Positions 7,610 through 15,002 of a DNA stretch of 16,126 nucleotides are shown piece by piece. The stretch's first letter is position 1, and each line of letters starts with the position of its first letter. This DNA is from Maribacter sp. (lineage in GTDB: Bacteria; Bacteroidota; Bacteroidia; Flavobacteriales; Flavobacteriaceae): the NCBI GenBank assembly GCA_003232155.1, contig QILY01000251.1:1-16126 (forward strand). The letters are read 5' to 3'. Position numbers and translations under genes: made by a program. The notes under the pieces are model-generated. The model was not told where the DNA came from. It saw only the letters and a program-made list of their open reading frames with translations, and did no database searches.

Positions 7610-7773
7610 TGTCAAGTCAAGTGTGAGACTTCGCACCGAGTCTTGTTCTTTTTTGTTTTTACTCACGATAAAAAGACGCAAGTAGCTACGGCTATTATTA
7701 CTTTTTCTCATTTCGTAAAATTCAAAAAAACAACTGTGACTTATACAAAGTCTCACGCTTGACTTAACACTAG
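7606..7773. mobile_element. MITE-like element with 26-bp imperfect inverted repeats
   Basis: The left arm (7606-7631) and the right arm (7748-7773) are inverted copies identical at 24 of 26 positions. Both arms end in CTAG. Internal sequence also pairs loosely: AGTC and TTTTTTG blocks next to each arm, and a GTAGCTAC palindrome at 7682-7689 near the centre. The whole 168 bp could therefore fold as one long hairpin. No open frame encodes a transposase. Short size, terminal inverted repeats and a palindromic 4-bp end fit a non-autonomous transposable element. If CTAG is a target duplication, the true repeats are 22 bp starting TGTCAAG or TGTTAAG. The parent family is unknown. Confidence 0.55.
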
Positions 7774-7840
7774 CTAACAAAAAATATTTTCTTTCTCAAC
7801 ATAATCATGTAAAAAATAAATGGCAGTAGAATAATGGTTC

Positions 7841-7881
7841 TCCCCTTCGACCGAAGGGAGTTGTCCAACTTGTCGAAGGGT
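7841..7881. repeat. Short GC-richer nested palindrome upstream of hisS
   Basis: CCCTTCGAC (7843-7851) pairs with GTCGAAGGG (7872-7880), and inside them AGTTG (7859-7863) pairs with CAACT (7866-7870). A competing hairpin forms between CCCTTC (7843-7848) and GAAGGG (7853-7858). It resembles a dispersed extragenic palindrome and lies about 60 bp before the hisS promoter, so it is probably not transcribed with hisS. Confidence 0.5.
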
Positions 7882-7943
7882 TTGAAAGCGCAAGCCGTAA
7901 TCTATAGCCCCATACTTTTACTTTTATCAAAAGCACTGTTGTA

Positions 7944-7973
7944 TTGCCAACACCAGGCAAACATTTATATTTG
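7944..7973 (+). promoter_or_regulatory. Promoter of hisS
   Basis: TTG (7944-7946), a 19-bp spacer and TATATTTG (7966-7973) match the Bacteroidetes consensus exactly. Transcription would start near 7980, giving a leader of about 14 nt before the hisS ATG, too short for a T-box or attenuator. Confidence 0.7.
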
Positions 7974-7993
7974 TATTAGAATTAAAACATCAA

Positions 7994-9370
7994 ATGGCAC
8001 AAAAACCATCTATACCAAAGGGTACCCGAGATTTTTCTCCATCAGAAGTAGCAAAGCGGAGCTACATTTTTTCTATTGTAAAAAAACATTTTCAAATTTT
8101 TGGTTTTCAGCCGATTGAAACTCCTTCTTTTGAGAATTCAGATACTTTAATGGGGAAGTATGGTGATGAAGGTGACCGTTTGATATTTAAAATATTGAAT
8201 TCAGGAGATTTTATCAGTAAGGTAGATGATGTTACGTATAGTTCTAAAAGGTCAAGCTCATTGACCCCAAAAATATCAGAAAAAGCATTACGTTATGACC
8301 TAACGGTACCTTTTGCACGCTATGTTGTGATGCATCAAAATGAAATTGATTTTCCTTTTAAACGGTACCAAATTCAACCGGTTTGGCGTGCCGATAGACC
8401 TCAAAAAGGTCGTTTTAGGGAGTTTTACCAATGTGATGCTGATGTAGTTGGTTCTACTTCGCTATTACAAGAAGTAGAATTGGTACAATTATATGATGCT
8501 GTTTTTACAGAGTTGAAGTTAGAAGGTGTAAATATTAAATTGAACAATCGAAAAATATTGGCAAGTATTGCCGAAGTTGCAGGCATACAAAACAATCTTG
8601 TCAATTTTACCGTAGCCCTTGATAAGCTAGATAAAATTGGAGAAGAAGGTGTGAAGAAAGAAATGCTCGAAAAAGGAATTTCTGAGACATCCATTGAAAA
8701 AGCTAGCCCTTTATTTTCTTTAAGAGGGAGTAATATAGAGCAATTAGCTGCTCTTGAACCACTTTTAGCATCATCTGAAATAGGAAGTAAAGGTGTTGAA
8801 GAATTGAAATTTATTATAAGTACTATAGAACAAATGGGCCTACAGTCCGCAAAATTATCTATAGACGTAACCCTGGCTCGTGGACTCAACTATTATACAG
8901 GGGCTATTTTTGAAGTTGCTGCCCCCGAAGGTGTACAAATGGGTTCTATAGGTGGTGGTGGCCGTTATGATGATCTAACGGGAATTTTTGGTTTAAAAGA
9001 TGTAAGCGGTGTTGGTATTTCTTTTGGGTTAGATCGTATTTACTTAGTATTACAGGAGTTGGGTCTTTTTCCAGAAGCAGTGGATCGATCTTTAGAAGTT
9101 CTTTGTGTAAATTTTGGAGATAAAGAAGCCTTAGCGGCTTTACAACTAGTAACAAAATTACGTCAATCTGGTGTGAAAGCTGATCTGTACCCTTCATCTG
9201 CTAAAATGCAGAAACAAATGAAATATGCTAATAATCGTAATGTGCCTTATGTGATTTTGATTGGAGAACAAGAATTGGCCAATAATTCGTTTGTAGTTAA
9301 AAACATGTCAAAAGGAGAGCAAAAAACATATAGTTTTAATAATCCAGAAGCTTTTATTCAAGAGTTATAG
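7994..9370 (+). CDS. hisS: Histidyl-tRNA synthetase
   Basis: Class II aminoacyl-tRNA synthetase that charges tRNA-His with histidine in the cytoplasm. The length of 458 residues is normal for Bacteroidetes. The N-terminus PKGTRDFSPSE is the family signature. Motif 2 follows as ALRYDLTVPFARYV and then, from R132, RADRPQKGRFREFYQ with CDADVVG. The histidine-specific motifs are ARGLNYYTG (around R296-G303) and GSIGGGGRYDDL. Motif 3 is GVGISFGLDRI. The C-terminal anticodon-binding domain has ADLYPSSAKMQKQMKYANNR and VPYVILIGEQE. The ATG at 7994 is preceded by a good promoter and gives the standard N-terminus. The gene stands alone as a transcription unit, ending against a nested palindrome shared with the convergent M42 peptidase gene. 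Confidence 0.97.
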   Translation: MAQKPSIPKGTRDFSPSEVAKRSYIFSIVKKHFQIFGFQPIETPSFENSDTLMGKYGDEGDRLIFKILNSGDFISKVDDVTYSSKRSSSLTPKISEKALRYDLTVPFARYVVMHQNEIDFPFKRYQIQPVWRADRPQKGRFREFYQCDADVVGSTSLLQEVELVQLYDAVFTELKLEGVNIKLNNRKILASIAEVAGIQNNLVNFTVALDKLDKIGEEGVKKEMLEKGISETSIEKASPLFSLRGSNIEQLAALEPLLASSEIGSKGVEELKFIISTIEQMGLQSAKLSIDVTLARGLNYYTGAIFEVAAPEGVQMGSIGGGGRYDDLTGIFGLKDVSGVGISFGLDRIYLVLQELGLFPEAVDRSLEVLCVNFGDKEALAALQLVTKLRQSGVKADLYPSSAKMQKQMKYANNRNVPYVILIGEQELANNSFVVKNMSKGEQKTYSFNNPEAFIQEL

Positions 9371-9417
9371 CTTTTCTTGAATGGCTTTTATGATGGTTGA
9401 ATAATTATTCATAGATA

Positions 9418-9515
9418 GAACTCGTCTTGAGTTTTTGTTTCCTGCGCCTGTCCGGTTTACCTGCCGTAGGCATGGCAGGCGGGCTCGGTTCCAAACAAAA
9501 ACTCAAGACGAGTTC
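9418..9515. repeat. Nested palindrome with perfect 23-bp arms between convergent genes
   Basis: The arms at 9418-9440 and 9493-9515 are perfect inverted copies of 23 bp. Each arm is also a small hairpin (AACTC-GTCTT-GAGTT) followed by T residues, pointing inwards, so it can act as a terminator for hisS on the plus strand and for the M42 gene on the minus strand. The 52-bp interior is about 70% G+C against a mid-30s background and holds CCTGCC (9460-9465) facing GGCAGG (9474-9479). This looks like a GC-rich dispersed repeat set within a bidirectional terminator, or a single composite element. Confidence 0.65.
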
Positions 9516-9522
9516 ATATTGT

Positions 9523-10611
9523 CTACTCGAAGTAACTAAATGTTTCTCCGTCTTTTATATTTAAAAGTGTTTCATATATTAATCGAATAACATTCTCAAC
9601 ATCATTTTTATGAATGGTTTCTACAGTGGTATGCATATAACGCAATGGCAAAGAAATCAATGCCGATGCTACACCGCCATTGCTATAGGCAAAAGCATCA
9701 GTATCTGTTCCTGTAGACCTTGAGGCAGCCATGCGTTGAAATGGAATCTTTTGAGCTTCGGCAGTTTCAATAATCCGTTCTCGTAATTTGTTCTGTACTG
9801 CCGGAGCATATGAAATTACAGGTCCTGCTCCAATTTCAGTATGACCTTGAACTTTCTTGTCGATCATTGGGGTAGTGGTGTCATGACAGACATCAGTAAC
9901 AATAGCCACATTGGGTTTGATGGTTTGTGTAATCATTTCCGCTCCACGAAGACCAATTTCCTCTTGTACCGAATTCGTAATATAAAGACCAAAAGGTAGC
10001 TTCTTCTTATTCTCGTGTAAAAGTCTTGCAACTTCGGCTATCATAAATCCGCCTGCGCGATTGTCAATAGCTCTACAAACAAATTTATCTTTGTTAAGTA
10101 TCTGAAATTCATCAGGATAGGTTATCACGCAACCTACATGAACTCCCATTTTTTCTACTTCTTTCTTATCTTTTGCCCCAATATCAATACAAATATTATC
10201 AAGTTTTGGTGGTTCTTCTTTAGATTTGCTTCTTGTATGAATAGCTGGCCAGCCGAATATGCCTTTTACAATACCTTTTTTGGTATGTATGTTCACCCAT
10301 TTTGAAGGTGCAATTTGATGGTCGCTTCCACCATTTCTAATTACATATAATAAACCATTATCTGAAATGTAGTTTACATACCAAGAAATTTCATCTGAAT
10401 GCCCTTCAATGACCACCTTGAATTTAGCATCGGGGTTTATCACGCCCACTGCAGTACCATAGGTGTCAGTTATGAACGTATCAACATACGGTTTTAAATA
10501 GTTCATCCATATTTTTTGCCCTTCCCACTCATATCCTGTAGGAGCAGCATTGTTCAAGTATTTTTCTAAAAAATCAAGTGATTTTTTGGTAAGTATCTTT
10601 TTATTTGCCAT
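9523..10611 (-). CDS. M42-family zinc aminopeptidase
   Basis: A 362-residue cytoplasmic metallo-aminopeptidase of MEROPS family M42 (TET/glutamyl aminopeptidase/FrvX group), which trims N-terminal residues from peptides and usually forms large tetrahedral complexes. The dinuclear metal site is complete: H71 in EGHSDEIS, D183 in CRAIDNRAGG, the E217/E218 pair in QEEIGLRGA, D240 in VTDVCHD and H327 in RYMHTTVETIH. The proline-containing GWPAIH segment is also a family feature. No signal peptide. It is convergent with hisS and divergent from the DUF4294 gene, so it is a single-gene unit. Exact substrate preference cannot be told from sequence. No good promoter was found for this strand in the 106-bp divergent spacer. 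Confidence 0.93.
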   Translation of the reverse strand: MANKKILTKKSLDFLEKYLNNAAPTGYEWEGQKIWMNYLKPYVDTFITDTYGTAVGVINPDAKFKVVIEGHSDEISWYVNYISDNGLLYVIRNGGSDHQIAPSKWVNIHTKKGIVKGIFGWPAIHTRSKSKEEPPKLDNICIDIGAKDKKEVEKMGVHVGCVITYPDEFQILNKDKFVCRAIDNRAGGFMIAEVARLLHENKKKLPFGLYITNSVQEEIGLRGAEMITQTIKPNVAIVTDVCHDTTTPMIDKKVQGHTEIGAGPVISYAPAVQNKLRERIIETAEAQKIPFQRMAASRSTGTDTDAFAYSNGGVASALISLPLRYMHTTVETIHKNDVENVIRLIYETLLNIKDGETFSYFE

Positions 10612-10681
10612 TTAAATTTATTTATGGTTCTAAGTTAGTAATATTCACTATTATTTAATAATAACCCTAGTTTTTTATCGT

Positions 10682-10689
10682 TAATTTTG
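10682..10689 (+). promoter_or_regulatory. Possible -7 element of the DUF4294 gene
   Basis: TAATTTTG fits the TAnnTTTG consensus and ends 28 bp before the ATG at 10718. No TTG is found at the proper distance upstream, so only half of the promoter is supported. Confidence 0.4.
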
Positions 10690-10717
10690 GCAAAGTTTTT
10701 ACTCATAGTATAGCATA

Positions 10718-11404
10718 ATGAAAAGAATAGGATGTCTTATTTTAAGTTTAATCGGATTTTATGGAATTGCCCAAGTAGAAGAGCAACCTATAGATTCACT
10801 TTTCGAAAAACTTATCATAGTTGAGGGAGATTCGATTTTTCAAAGCTTTATTGCTTTAGATGAAGTATATCTTTTCGGAAGATTAAAGTTTCCTACCTAT
10901 AAAGAAAAACTACGGTATTATATTTTAAGACGAAAAACACATAAAGTGTACCCGTACGCTAAATTAGCAGCTGAACGGCTTGTTGAACTCAATGACAGTA
11001 TCACTAAGATAAGAAGGAAGTCAAAACGAAAAAAATACACTAAAAAAATCCAAAAGTATATTGAAGACGAGTTCTCTGAAGAATTGAAAAAACTGACCCG
11101 TACAGAAGGACAAATTTTGGTGAAACTCATTCATAGACAAACGGGTTCTACAACTTTCAACCTTGTTAAAGAACTACGAAGCGGGTGGCGTGCTTTTTGG
11201 TACAGTACAACTGCTAAAATTTTTGAAATCAGTTTAAAAGAAGAATTTGACCCTGAAAATGTTCATGAAGATTACCTTATTGAAGACATTTTGCAACGTG
11301 GGTTTGCAGCTGATAAATTAGAGCGGCAAGAATCAGTTTTAGACTATGATTACTCCGAATTGAATAATAAATGGAGCAATGTAGGTAAGAAAAAAGAAAA
11401 GTAA
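10718..11404 (+). CDS. DUF4294 exported protein
   Basis: A 228-residue protein with an N-terminal signal-like sequence (about residues 1-19, ending YGIAQ), so it is probably exported. The conserved DUF4294 core is easy to see: YYILRRKTHKVYPYAKLAAE, a highly basic helix RRKSKRKKYTKKIQKYIEDE, then KLTRTEGQILVKLIHRQTG, LRSGWRAFWY and EEFDPENVHEDYLIEDILQR. The tail is charged (about residues 200-228). The family is widespread in Bacteroidetes and has no assigned function. It contains no cysteine or histidine cluster that would suggest a metal site. Its stop is 3 bp from the stop of the convergent DUF6095 gene, so neither has room for an independent terminator. Confidence 0.82.
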   Translation: MKRIGCLILSLIGFYGIAQVEEQPIDSLFEKLIIVEGDSIFQSFIALDEVYLFGRLKFPTYKEKLRYYILRRKTHKVYPYAKLAAERLVELNDSITKIRRKSKRKKYTKKIQKYIEDEFSEELKKLTRTEGQILVKLIHRQTGSTTFNLVKELRSGWRAFWYSTTAKIFEISLKEEFDPENVHEDYLIEDILQRGFAADKLERQESVLDYDYSELNNKWSNVGKKKEK

Positions 11405-11413
11405 CTTTTATTT
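11393..11413. terminator. AT-only hairpin spanning two convergent stop codons
   Basis: AAAAG (11397-11401) and CTTTT (11405-11409) pair around TAA, and AAA/TTT extend the stem past one mismatch. Both stop codons lie within the stem-loop. T-rich tracts follow on the plus strand (TTTCTTC) and on the minus strand (TTTTTTC). It may be a weak bidirectional terminator; the loop of 3 nt and A-U stem make this uncertain. Confidence 0.3.
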
Positions 11414-11638
11414 CTTCTTGTTTCCAAATAGAGAATCTATAATAACTTTTATACTATAAAACCCTGAGGCAATTGCTGCAATTGCTAAAACAATCCCTAC
11501 AATTAATACAGGCCAAAACCAAGCGTGTTCTTGATTTTTAAAAGCTTGGTATATCACTGCCGGTGCTGTAAACATTAAGGCAATAGTATACGTTATTTGC
11601 TTTAATCCTTTTACTAATAGTTCTTTATTTGTATGCAT
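11408..11638 (-). CDS. DUF6095 small membrane protein
   Basis: A 76-residue protein starting MHTNKELLVKGLKQ. An upstream in-frame TTG would add four residues, but the ATG at 11638 is preferred because family members begin at this point and it leaves 12 bp after the DUF4249 stop. Two hydrophobic segments can be seen, around residues 14-32 and 41-66, with a short basic C-terminal tail (FGNKKK), so it should be an inner-membrane hairpin. I recognise it as DUF6095, found in Flavobacteriia and without known function. It is last in the minus-strand series TonB receptor, DUF4249, DUF6095; whether it is functionally linked to them or just co-transcribed is unclear. Confidence 0.72.
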   Translation of the reverse strand: MHTNKELLVKGLKQITYTIALMFTAPAVIYQAFKNQEHAWFWPVLIVGIVLAIAAIASGFYSIKVIIDSLFGNKKK

Positions 11639-11650
11639 TTTTGAAAACAA

Positions 11651-12508
11651 TTATTCTATGGTCAATGTAGTCGTAAAGCTTTGGCTTACTGAAAAATAAC
11701 CTAACGCAAAATTATCAGAATTTTTGACATTGTCAAAAGAATCGATATTGTTAGTATCAGTTACGTTTATTAGATTGCCTCTTACTGTGGCAGCTGGGGT
11801 TTGAAAAGGTCCTTGGTTGCCACTTGCCTGTACTATAAGTTGGTTCATATAATTATGGAAAGGCTCATCAACTCCTAATAAACTAACATTTATAACTTGT
11901 CCACTCTCTAAATTATTATCATAAAAATAAGAAAACTGAAAAGTTTGCCCTTGATAAAATTCATCTTCGGTGACAAGAAACAGACTAAAATCAAAATCAA
12001 AAAGATAAAAGTCATCTCGCTCTAAATTATCGGTAAAAGAGACTATAATTTCAGTTTCGTCACCTGAAAATAAAGTACCGCCACCCTGTTCAAGCGAATC
12101 TATTGGTGATGTTGGTACATAATTAGTCAATGCTAAGTAGCATTGCCCTTCATGCTCAATGGTCAATTGCAATGTTCCACTAGTAAAAAAAGCAGTTCTT
12201 TTTGAACTTTCGTATAGTCCCGAACTAACTTTTTGAAGCGTTATAAAATTCCCGTCAAGGGAATTTAACCCAATATAATCAGGATTTGTAATAGTTATCT
12301 GTTGAACATCAGTGGGTTGAATATCATCAAAAAATGAACTAGTGAGATTGGTTTTGATACGAACCGTAGTTATCGGTTCACTTTCATCAATACGTATTAA
12401 TGCATCAACAATTAGCCTAGGCGATGTTGTGGGCACATCTACATCAATAACATCTTCACAAGAACTAAGGGAACTTAATACTATGGCCAGATAAATTATT
12501 TTTTTCAT
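11651..12508 (-). CDS. DUF4249 outer-membrane-associated lipoprotein
   Basis: A 285-residue lipoprotein. The signal peptide ends in a lipobox (LSSC) with the lipidated cysteine at residue 17, followed by acidic residues, a pattern that in Bacteroidetes favours the outer membrane or surface. The mature part is rich in beta-strand, Ser and Thr and fits DUF4249, a family found next to TonB-dependent receptors. Recognisable points are the N-terminal DVPTTSPRLIVDALI and the C-terminal NFALGYFSVS. The ATG follows the receptor's stop by only 3 bp, implying co-translation. By analogy with SusD-type partners it may help capture or dock the receptor's substrate; this is inference, and the substrate is unknown. 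Confidence 0.85.
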   Translation of the reverse strand: MKKIIYLAIVLSSLSSCEDVIDVDVPTTSPRLIVDALIRIDESEPITTVRIKTNLTSSFFDDIQPTDVQQITITNPDYIGLNSLDGNFITLQKVSSGLYESSKRTAFFTSGTLQLTIEHEGQCYLALTNYVPTSPIDSLEQGGGTLFSGDETEIIVSFTDNLERDDFYLFDFDFSLFLVTEDEFYQGQTFQFSYFYDNNLESGQVINVSLLGVDEPFHNYMNQLIVQASGNQGPFQTPAATVRGNLINVTDTNNIDSFDNVKNSDNFALGYFSVSQSFTTTLTIE

Positions 12509-12511
12509 TTT

Positions 12512-14887
12512 CTAAAATTTAAAATTATAGGTTGCGGCAGGAACTATTCCGAAAATAGATGTCCGTACTGCTTCATTAACTTGAGTATCTTGATTGCGAT
12601 TAAAGTTAATAGATGCGGCATTTCTTCGATTGTAAAGATTATATATGCTGAAAACCCATTCACCTTGTAATTTTCTATTTTTATTCTTTCTTGGGGTTAA
12701 AGTTGCCGAAACATCTATTCTATGATAATCTGGTAAGCGTTCTGTATTTCGTAGACCAAAAAAAGGAACGATAAGCCCTTGAAACTCAAACTGACCAATG
12801 GGGAAATTGGTAGGTTGTCCGGTTTGATAGATAAGGTTTGTATTGAAACTCCATTTCTCATTCAATTTATAACTAGCAAACAATGAAATATCATGTGGTT
12901 TGTCATAAGGCGTATTATACCATTCGCCAAAGTTGATGCCCGTTTCTAGGTTTGACCTACCAGGTGTACGTTGTTCTGATTTTGATAGTGTATAGGCAAG
13001 CCAACCTTGTAATTTTCCTTTGTTTTTTCGTAGTAATAATTCTAGTCCGTATGCCCTTGCTTCCCCGTTTAGAATCACAGTTTCGATGGCATCATTGGCA
13101 ATAAGGTTTGCCCCATCAATATAATCAATTCTGTTTTGTATGTCTTTATAAAAAACTTCAGTTTCAAAAGAATAGTCGCCTTCTTTAAAATTTTTAAAAT
13201 ATCCCAACGCATATTGATCTAAAAGCTGTGGTTTTATAAATGGCCCGCTAGGTGTCCATACATCCAGCGGAGTAGGGGAGTTGGTGTTTGATAGCAGATG
13301 TAAATATTGGGATAACCGTGTATAACTAGCTTTTACAGAACTAGTATTGTTTATAGTATAAGCCAATGATACTCGAGGTTCAATATTATTAAAGGTGGCT
13401 AGTTTAGCACCTCTACCGGGGTTGGAGACAGAAATAGGTTCGGCTTCTTGATAGATTAATAAAAAAGGGTCGAATATAACTGGATTATCATTTTCATAAA
13501 CATTCAACTCATCTTGGCCTAAACGAATAAAATTGCTAAATCGTAGTCCATACCCTAAACTTAAATTTTTAGTAATATCATGCTCAATATCAATATAGGC
13601 AGCAAACTCGTTGGCATATTTTTTTGTTAGTTGGTCTTCAACTATGCCAGATTCTGAATTACTAGGTGCTATTTTACCAGGGTTAAAACTGTAGTATACG
13701 TTATTGATGCCATAATTGACTTGCAGCTTATCACTGATATAATGCTTAAAGTCATACTTTAGATTAATGTTTTGAATGCCTGATTTCCAGTCAAAACCAA
13801 CAAAATCGAGTTTAAGCCCATAAAAAAAGTCAGAGTATATCAATGATAAGTTAGAGAATAATTTGTCGGAGAACAGATGGTTCCATCTAAAATTACCTAC
13901 TGAGTTTCCATAGGTATTTACAAACCTATCTGCTATACCGAAAACATCCCTTCCAAAATAACCAGACAAAAAGATACTGTTGCGGTCGTTGATATTATAG
14001 TTTAATTTGGTGTTCAAATCAAAAAAGTAAGCAGTATTGTCTTGATTAAAAAGTGGAAGAAAAAGATGTGCGTAAGAAGCTCGTCCGCCAACCAAAAAAG
14101 CAGCTTTGTCTTTTACAATAGGCCCTTCAATTAATAAACGACTGGCTACTGCCCCAATACCCCCATTAATTTTTAGCTTTTTACTATTACCTTCTTTTTG
14201 AAAAATATCCAATACAGAAGAAACTCGACCCCCATAGCGTGCAGGAATACCACCTTTGTATAATTTAATGTCTTTGATTGCATCAGGATTGAAAACAGAG
14301 AAAAACCCAAAAAGATGGGAAGAATTAAAAATTATGGCTTCATCTAAAAGAATTAGGTTTTGATCTACAGCGCCCCCACGAACATTAAAACCAGAGGCAC
14401 CTTCACCAGCATTGGTAACACCGGGAAGCAATAATATTGATTTTATAATATCAGCTTCCCCGAGAATTACGGGTATTTTTTTTATGGTCTCAACAGACAG
14501 AGCGTTTACACTCATTTGTGGGGTACGGATATCTAATTTTTCTTTGTTTTCCGAGACTACAACTTCATCTAATTGCTCAGCATCTTCAACCAGTTGAAAA
14601 TTTATTTTTATATCCTTGGTCAAAGAAATGGTTTGAACGATATCTTGAAATCCTAAATAACTGACCCGAACCTCATATTCCCCTTCAGGTAAGGTAAGGG
14701 AATAAAAGCCATATTCATTGGTTGTAACACCCGTTTGAAGTTCAGGAACCACTAAAGTCACCCCAATTAATGTCTCGTTACTAGTAGCCTCAGAAATAGA
14801 GCCGCTAAGAGTATATTTTTGTTGAGAGTAACATAGTAAAGAAAAGTTTAAGAAAACAAATAGGGAAACTATGTAGCGTAGATTCAT
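12512..14887 (-). CDS. TonB-dependent outer-membrane receptor with carboxypeptidase-like N-terminal domain
   Basis: A 791-residue energy-coupled outer-membrane transporter. From the ATG at 14887 it has a signal peptide (about 1-22, ending CYSQQ). A CarboxypepD-regulatory-like beta-sandwich follows (about 25-105, with SGSISEATSNETLIGVTL and YEVRVSYLGFQ). Next come a TonB-box-like LDEVVVSE and a plug domain with LLLPGVTNAGEG, FNVRGGAVDQNLILLDE and GRVSSVLDI. The rest is a 22-strand-type barrel ending in the aromatic TYNFKF. A TTG three codons upstream is not used here, because ATG gives the proper signal peptide. The next gene, 3 bp downstream, encodes its DUF4249 partner. The substrate cannot be read from the sequence: it is shorter than SusC and lacks a SusD neighbour, so a siderophore, metal complex, peptide or cofactor is as likely as a glycan. 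Confidence 0.93.
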   Translation of the reverse strand: MNLRYIVSLFVFLNFSLLCYSQQKYTLSGSISEATSNETLIGVTLVVPELQTGVTTNEYGFYSLTLPEGEYEVRVSYLGFQDIVQTISLTKDIKINFQLVEDAEQLDEVVVSENKEKLDIRTPQMSVNALSVETIKKIPVILGEADIIKSILLLPGVTNAGEGASGFNVRGGAVDQNLILLDEAIIFNSSHLFGFFSVFNPDAIKDIKLYKGGIPARYGGRVSSVLDIFQKEGNSKKLKINGGIGAVASRLLIEGPIVKDKAAFLVGGRASYAHLFLPLFNQDNTAYFFDLNTKLNYNINDRNSIFLSGYFGRDVFGIADRFVNTYGNSVGNFRWNHLFSDKLFSNLSLIYSDFFYGLKLDFVGFDWKSGIQNINLKYDFKHYISDKLQVNYGINNVYYSFNPGKIAPSNSESGIVEDQLTKKYANEFAAYIDIEHDITKNLSLGYGLRFSNFIRLGQDELNVYENDNPVIFDPFLLIYQEAEPISVSNPGRGAKLATFNNIEPRVSLAYTINNTSSVKASYTRLSQYLHLLSNTNSPTPLDVWTPSGPFIKPQLLDQYALGYFKNFKEGDYSFETEVFYKDIQNRIDYIDGANLIANDAIETVILNGEARAYGLELLLRKNKGKLQGWLAYTLSKSEQRTPGRSNLETGINFGEWYNTPYDKPHDISLFASYKLNEKWSFNTNLIYQTGQPTNFPIGQFEFQGLIVPFFGLRNTERLPDYHRIDVSATLTPRKNKNRKLQGEWVFSIYNLYNRRNAASINFNRNQDTQVNEAVRTSIFGIVPAATYNFKF

Positions 14888-15002
14888 TAACAGCAATTTA
14901 TATAAAAATAAACAGAAAACATCCCGGCTTTAGGTCTCTTAACAATTATTTAAGGCGTTACGAAATAAAGTGTACATTTTGTCTTGTAACAAGTCTTTGA
15001 AC
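14888..15002 (-). other. Upstream region of the TonB receptor operon
   Basis: This 115-bp spacer between the icd terminator and the receptor ATG should hold the receptor promoter. No full TAnnTTTG element is present on the minus strand. The nearest partial match is TTATTTCG around 14957-14964, with a TTG about 21 bases upstream. A small palindrome CTTG-TAA-CAAG (14983-14993) overlaps that TTG and could be a regulator site. Both calls are weak. Confidence 0.2.

Larger units (their letters stand above)
7610..7993. other. Gene-free interval between DUF6495 and hisS
   Basis: This 384-bp interval holds, in order, most of the MITE-like inverted-repeat element, an AT-rich stretch (about 7774-7840) in which I see nothing, the nested palindrome at 7841-7881, about 60 bp without recognisable signals, and the hisS promoter. 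Open frames crossing it on either strand have no protein-like features. Confidence 0.6.

Noticed and set aside
7589..7780. 63-codon minus-strand frame over the MITE-like element
   Set aside because: It coincides with the inverted-repeat element, so it is a by-product of repeat sequence and lacks any domain.
7974..7993. T-box or attenuator leader for hisS
   Set aside because: The promoter position leaves about 14 nt of leader, too short for such structures.
7834..8118. 94-codon frame overlapping the hisS start on the plus strand
   Set aside because: It runs through the palindromic repeat and the promoter and then overlaps hisS in another frame; no protein-like features.
8425..8889. 154-codon minus-strand frame inside hisS
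   Set aside because: Antisense shadow of a full-length, well-conserved hisS; Ser/Asn-rich composition with no motif.
9399..9410. Perfect 12-bp palindrome GAATAATTATTC after hisS
   Set aside because: AT-only core, expected by chance in AT-rich intergenic DNA and not linked to a promoter.
11639..11650. TTG start for the DUF6095 protein at 11650
   Set aside because: The ATG four codons downstream matches the usual N-terminus of the family.
14888..14896. TTG start for the TonB receptor at 14896
   Set aside because: The ATG at 14887 gives a standard signal peptide; no need for a rare start.
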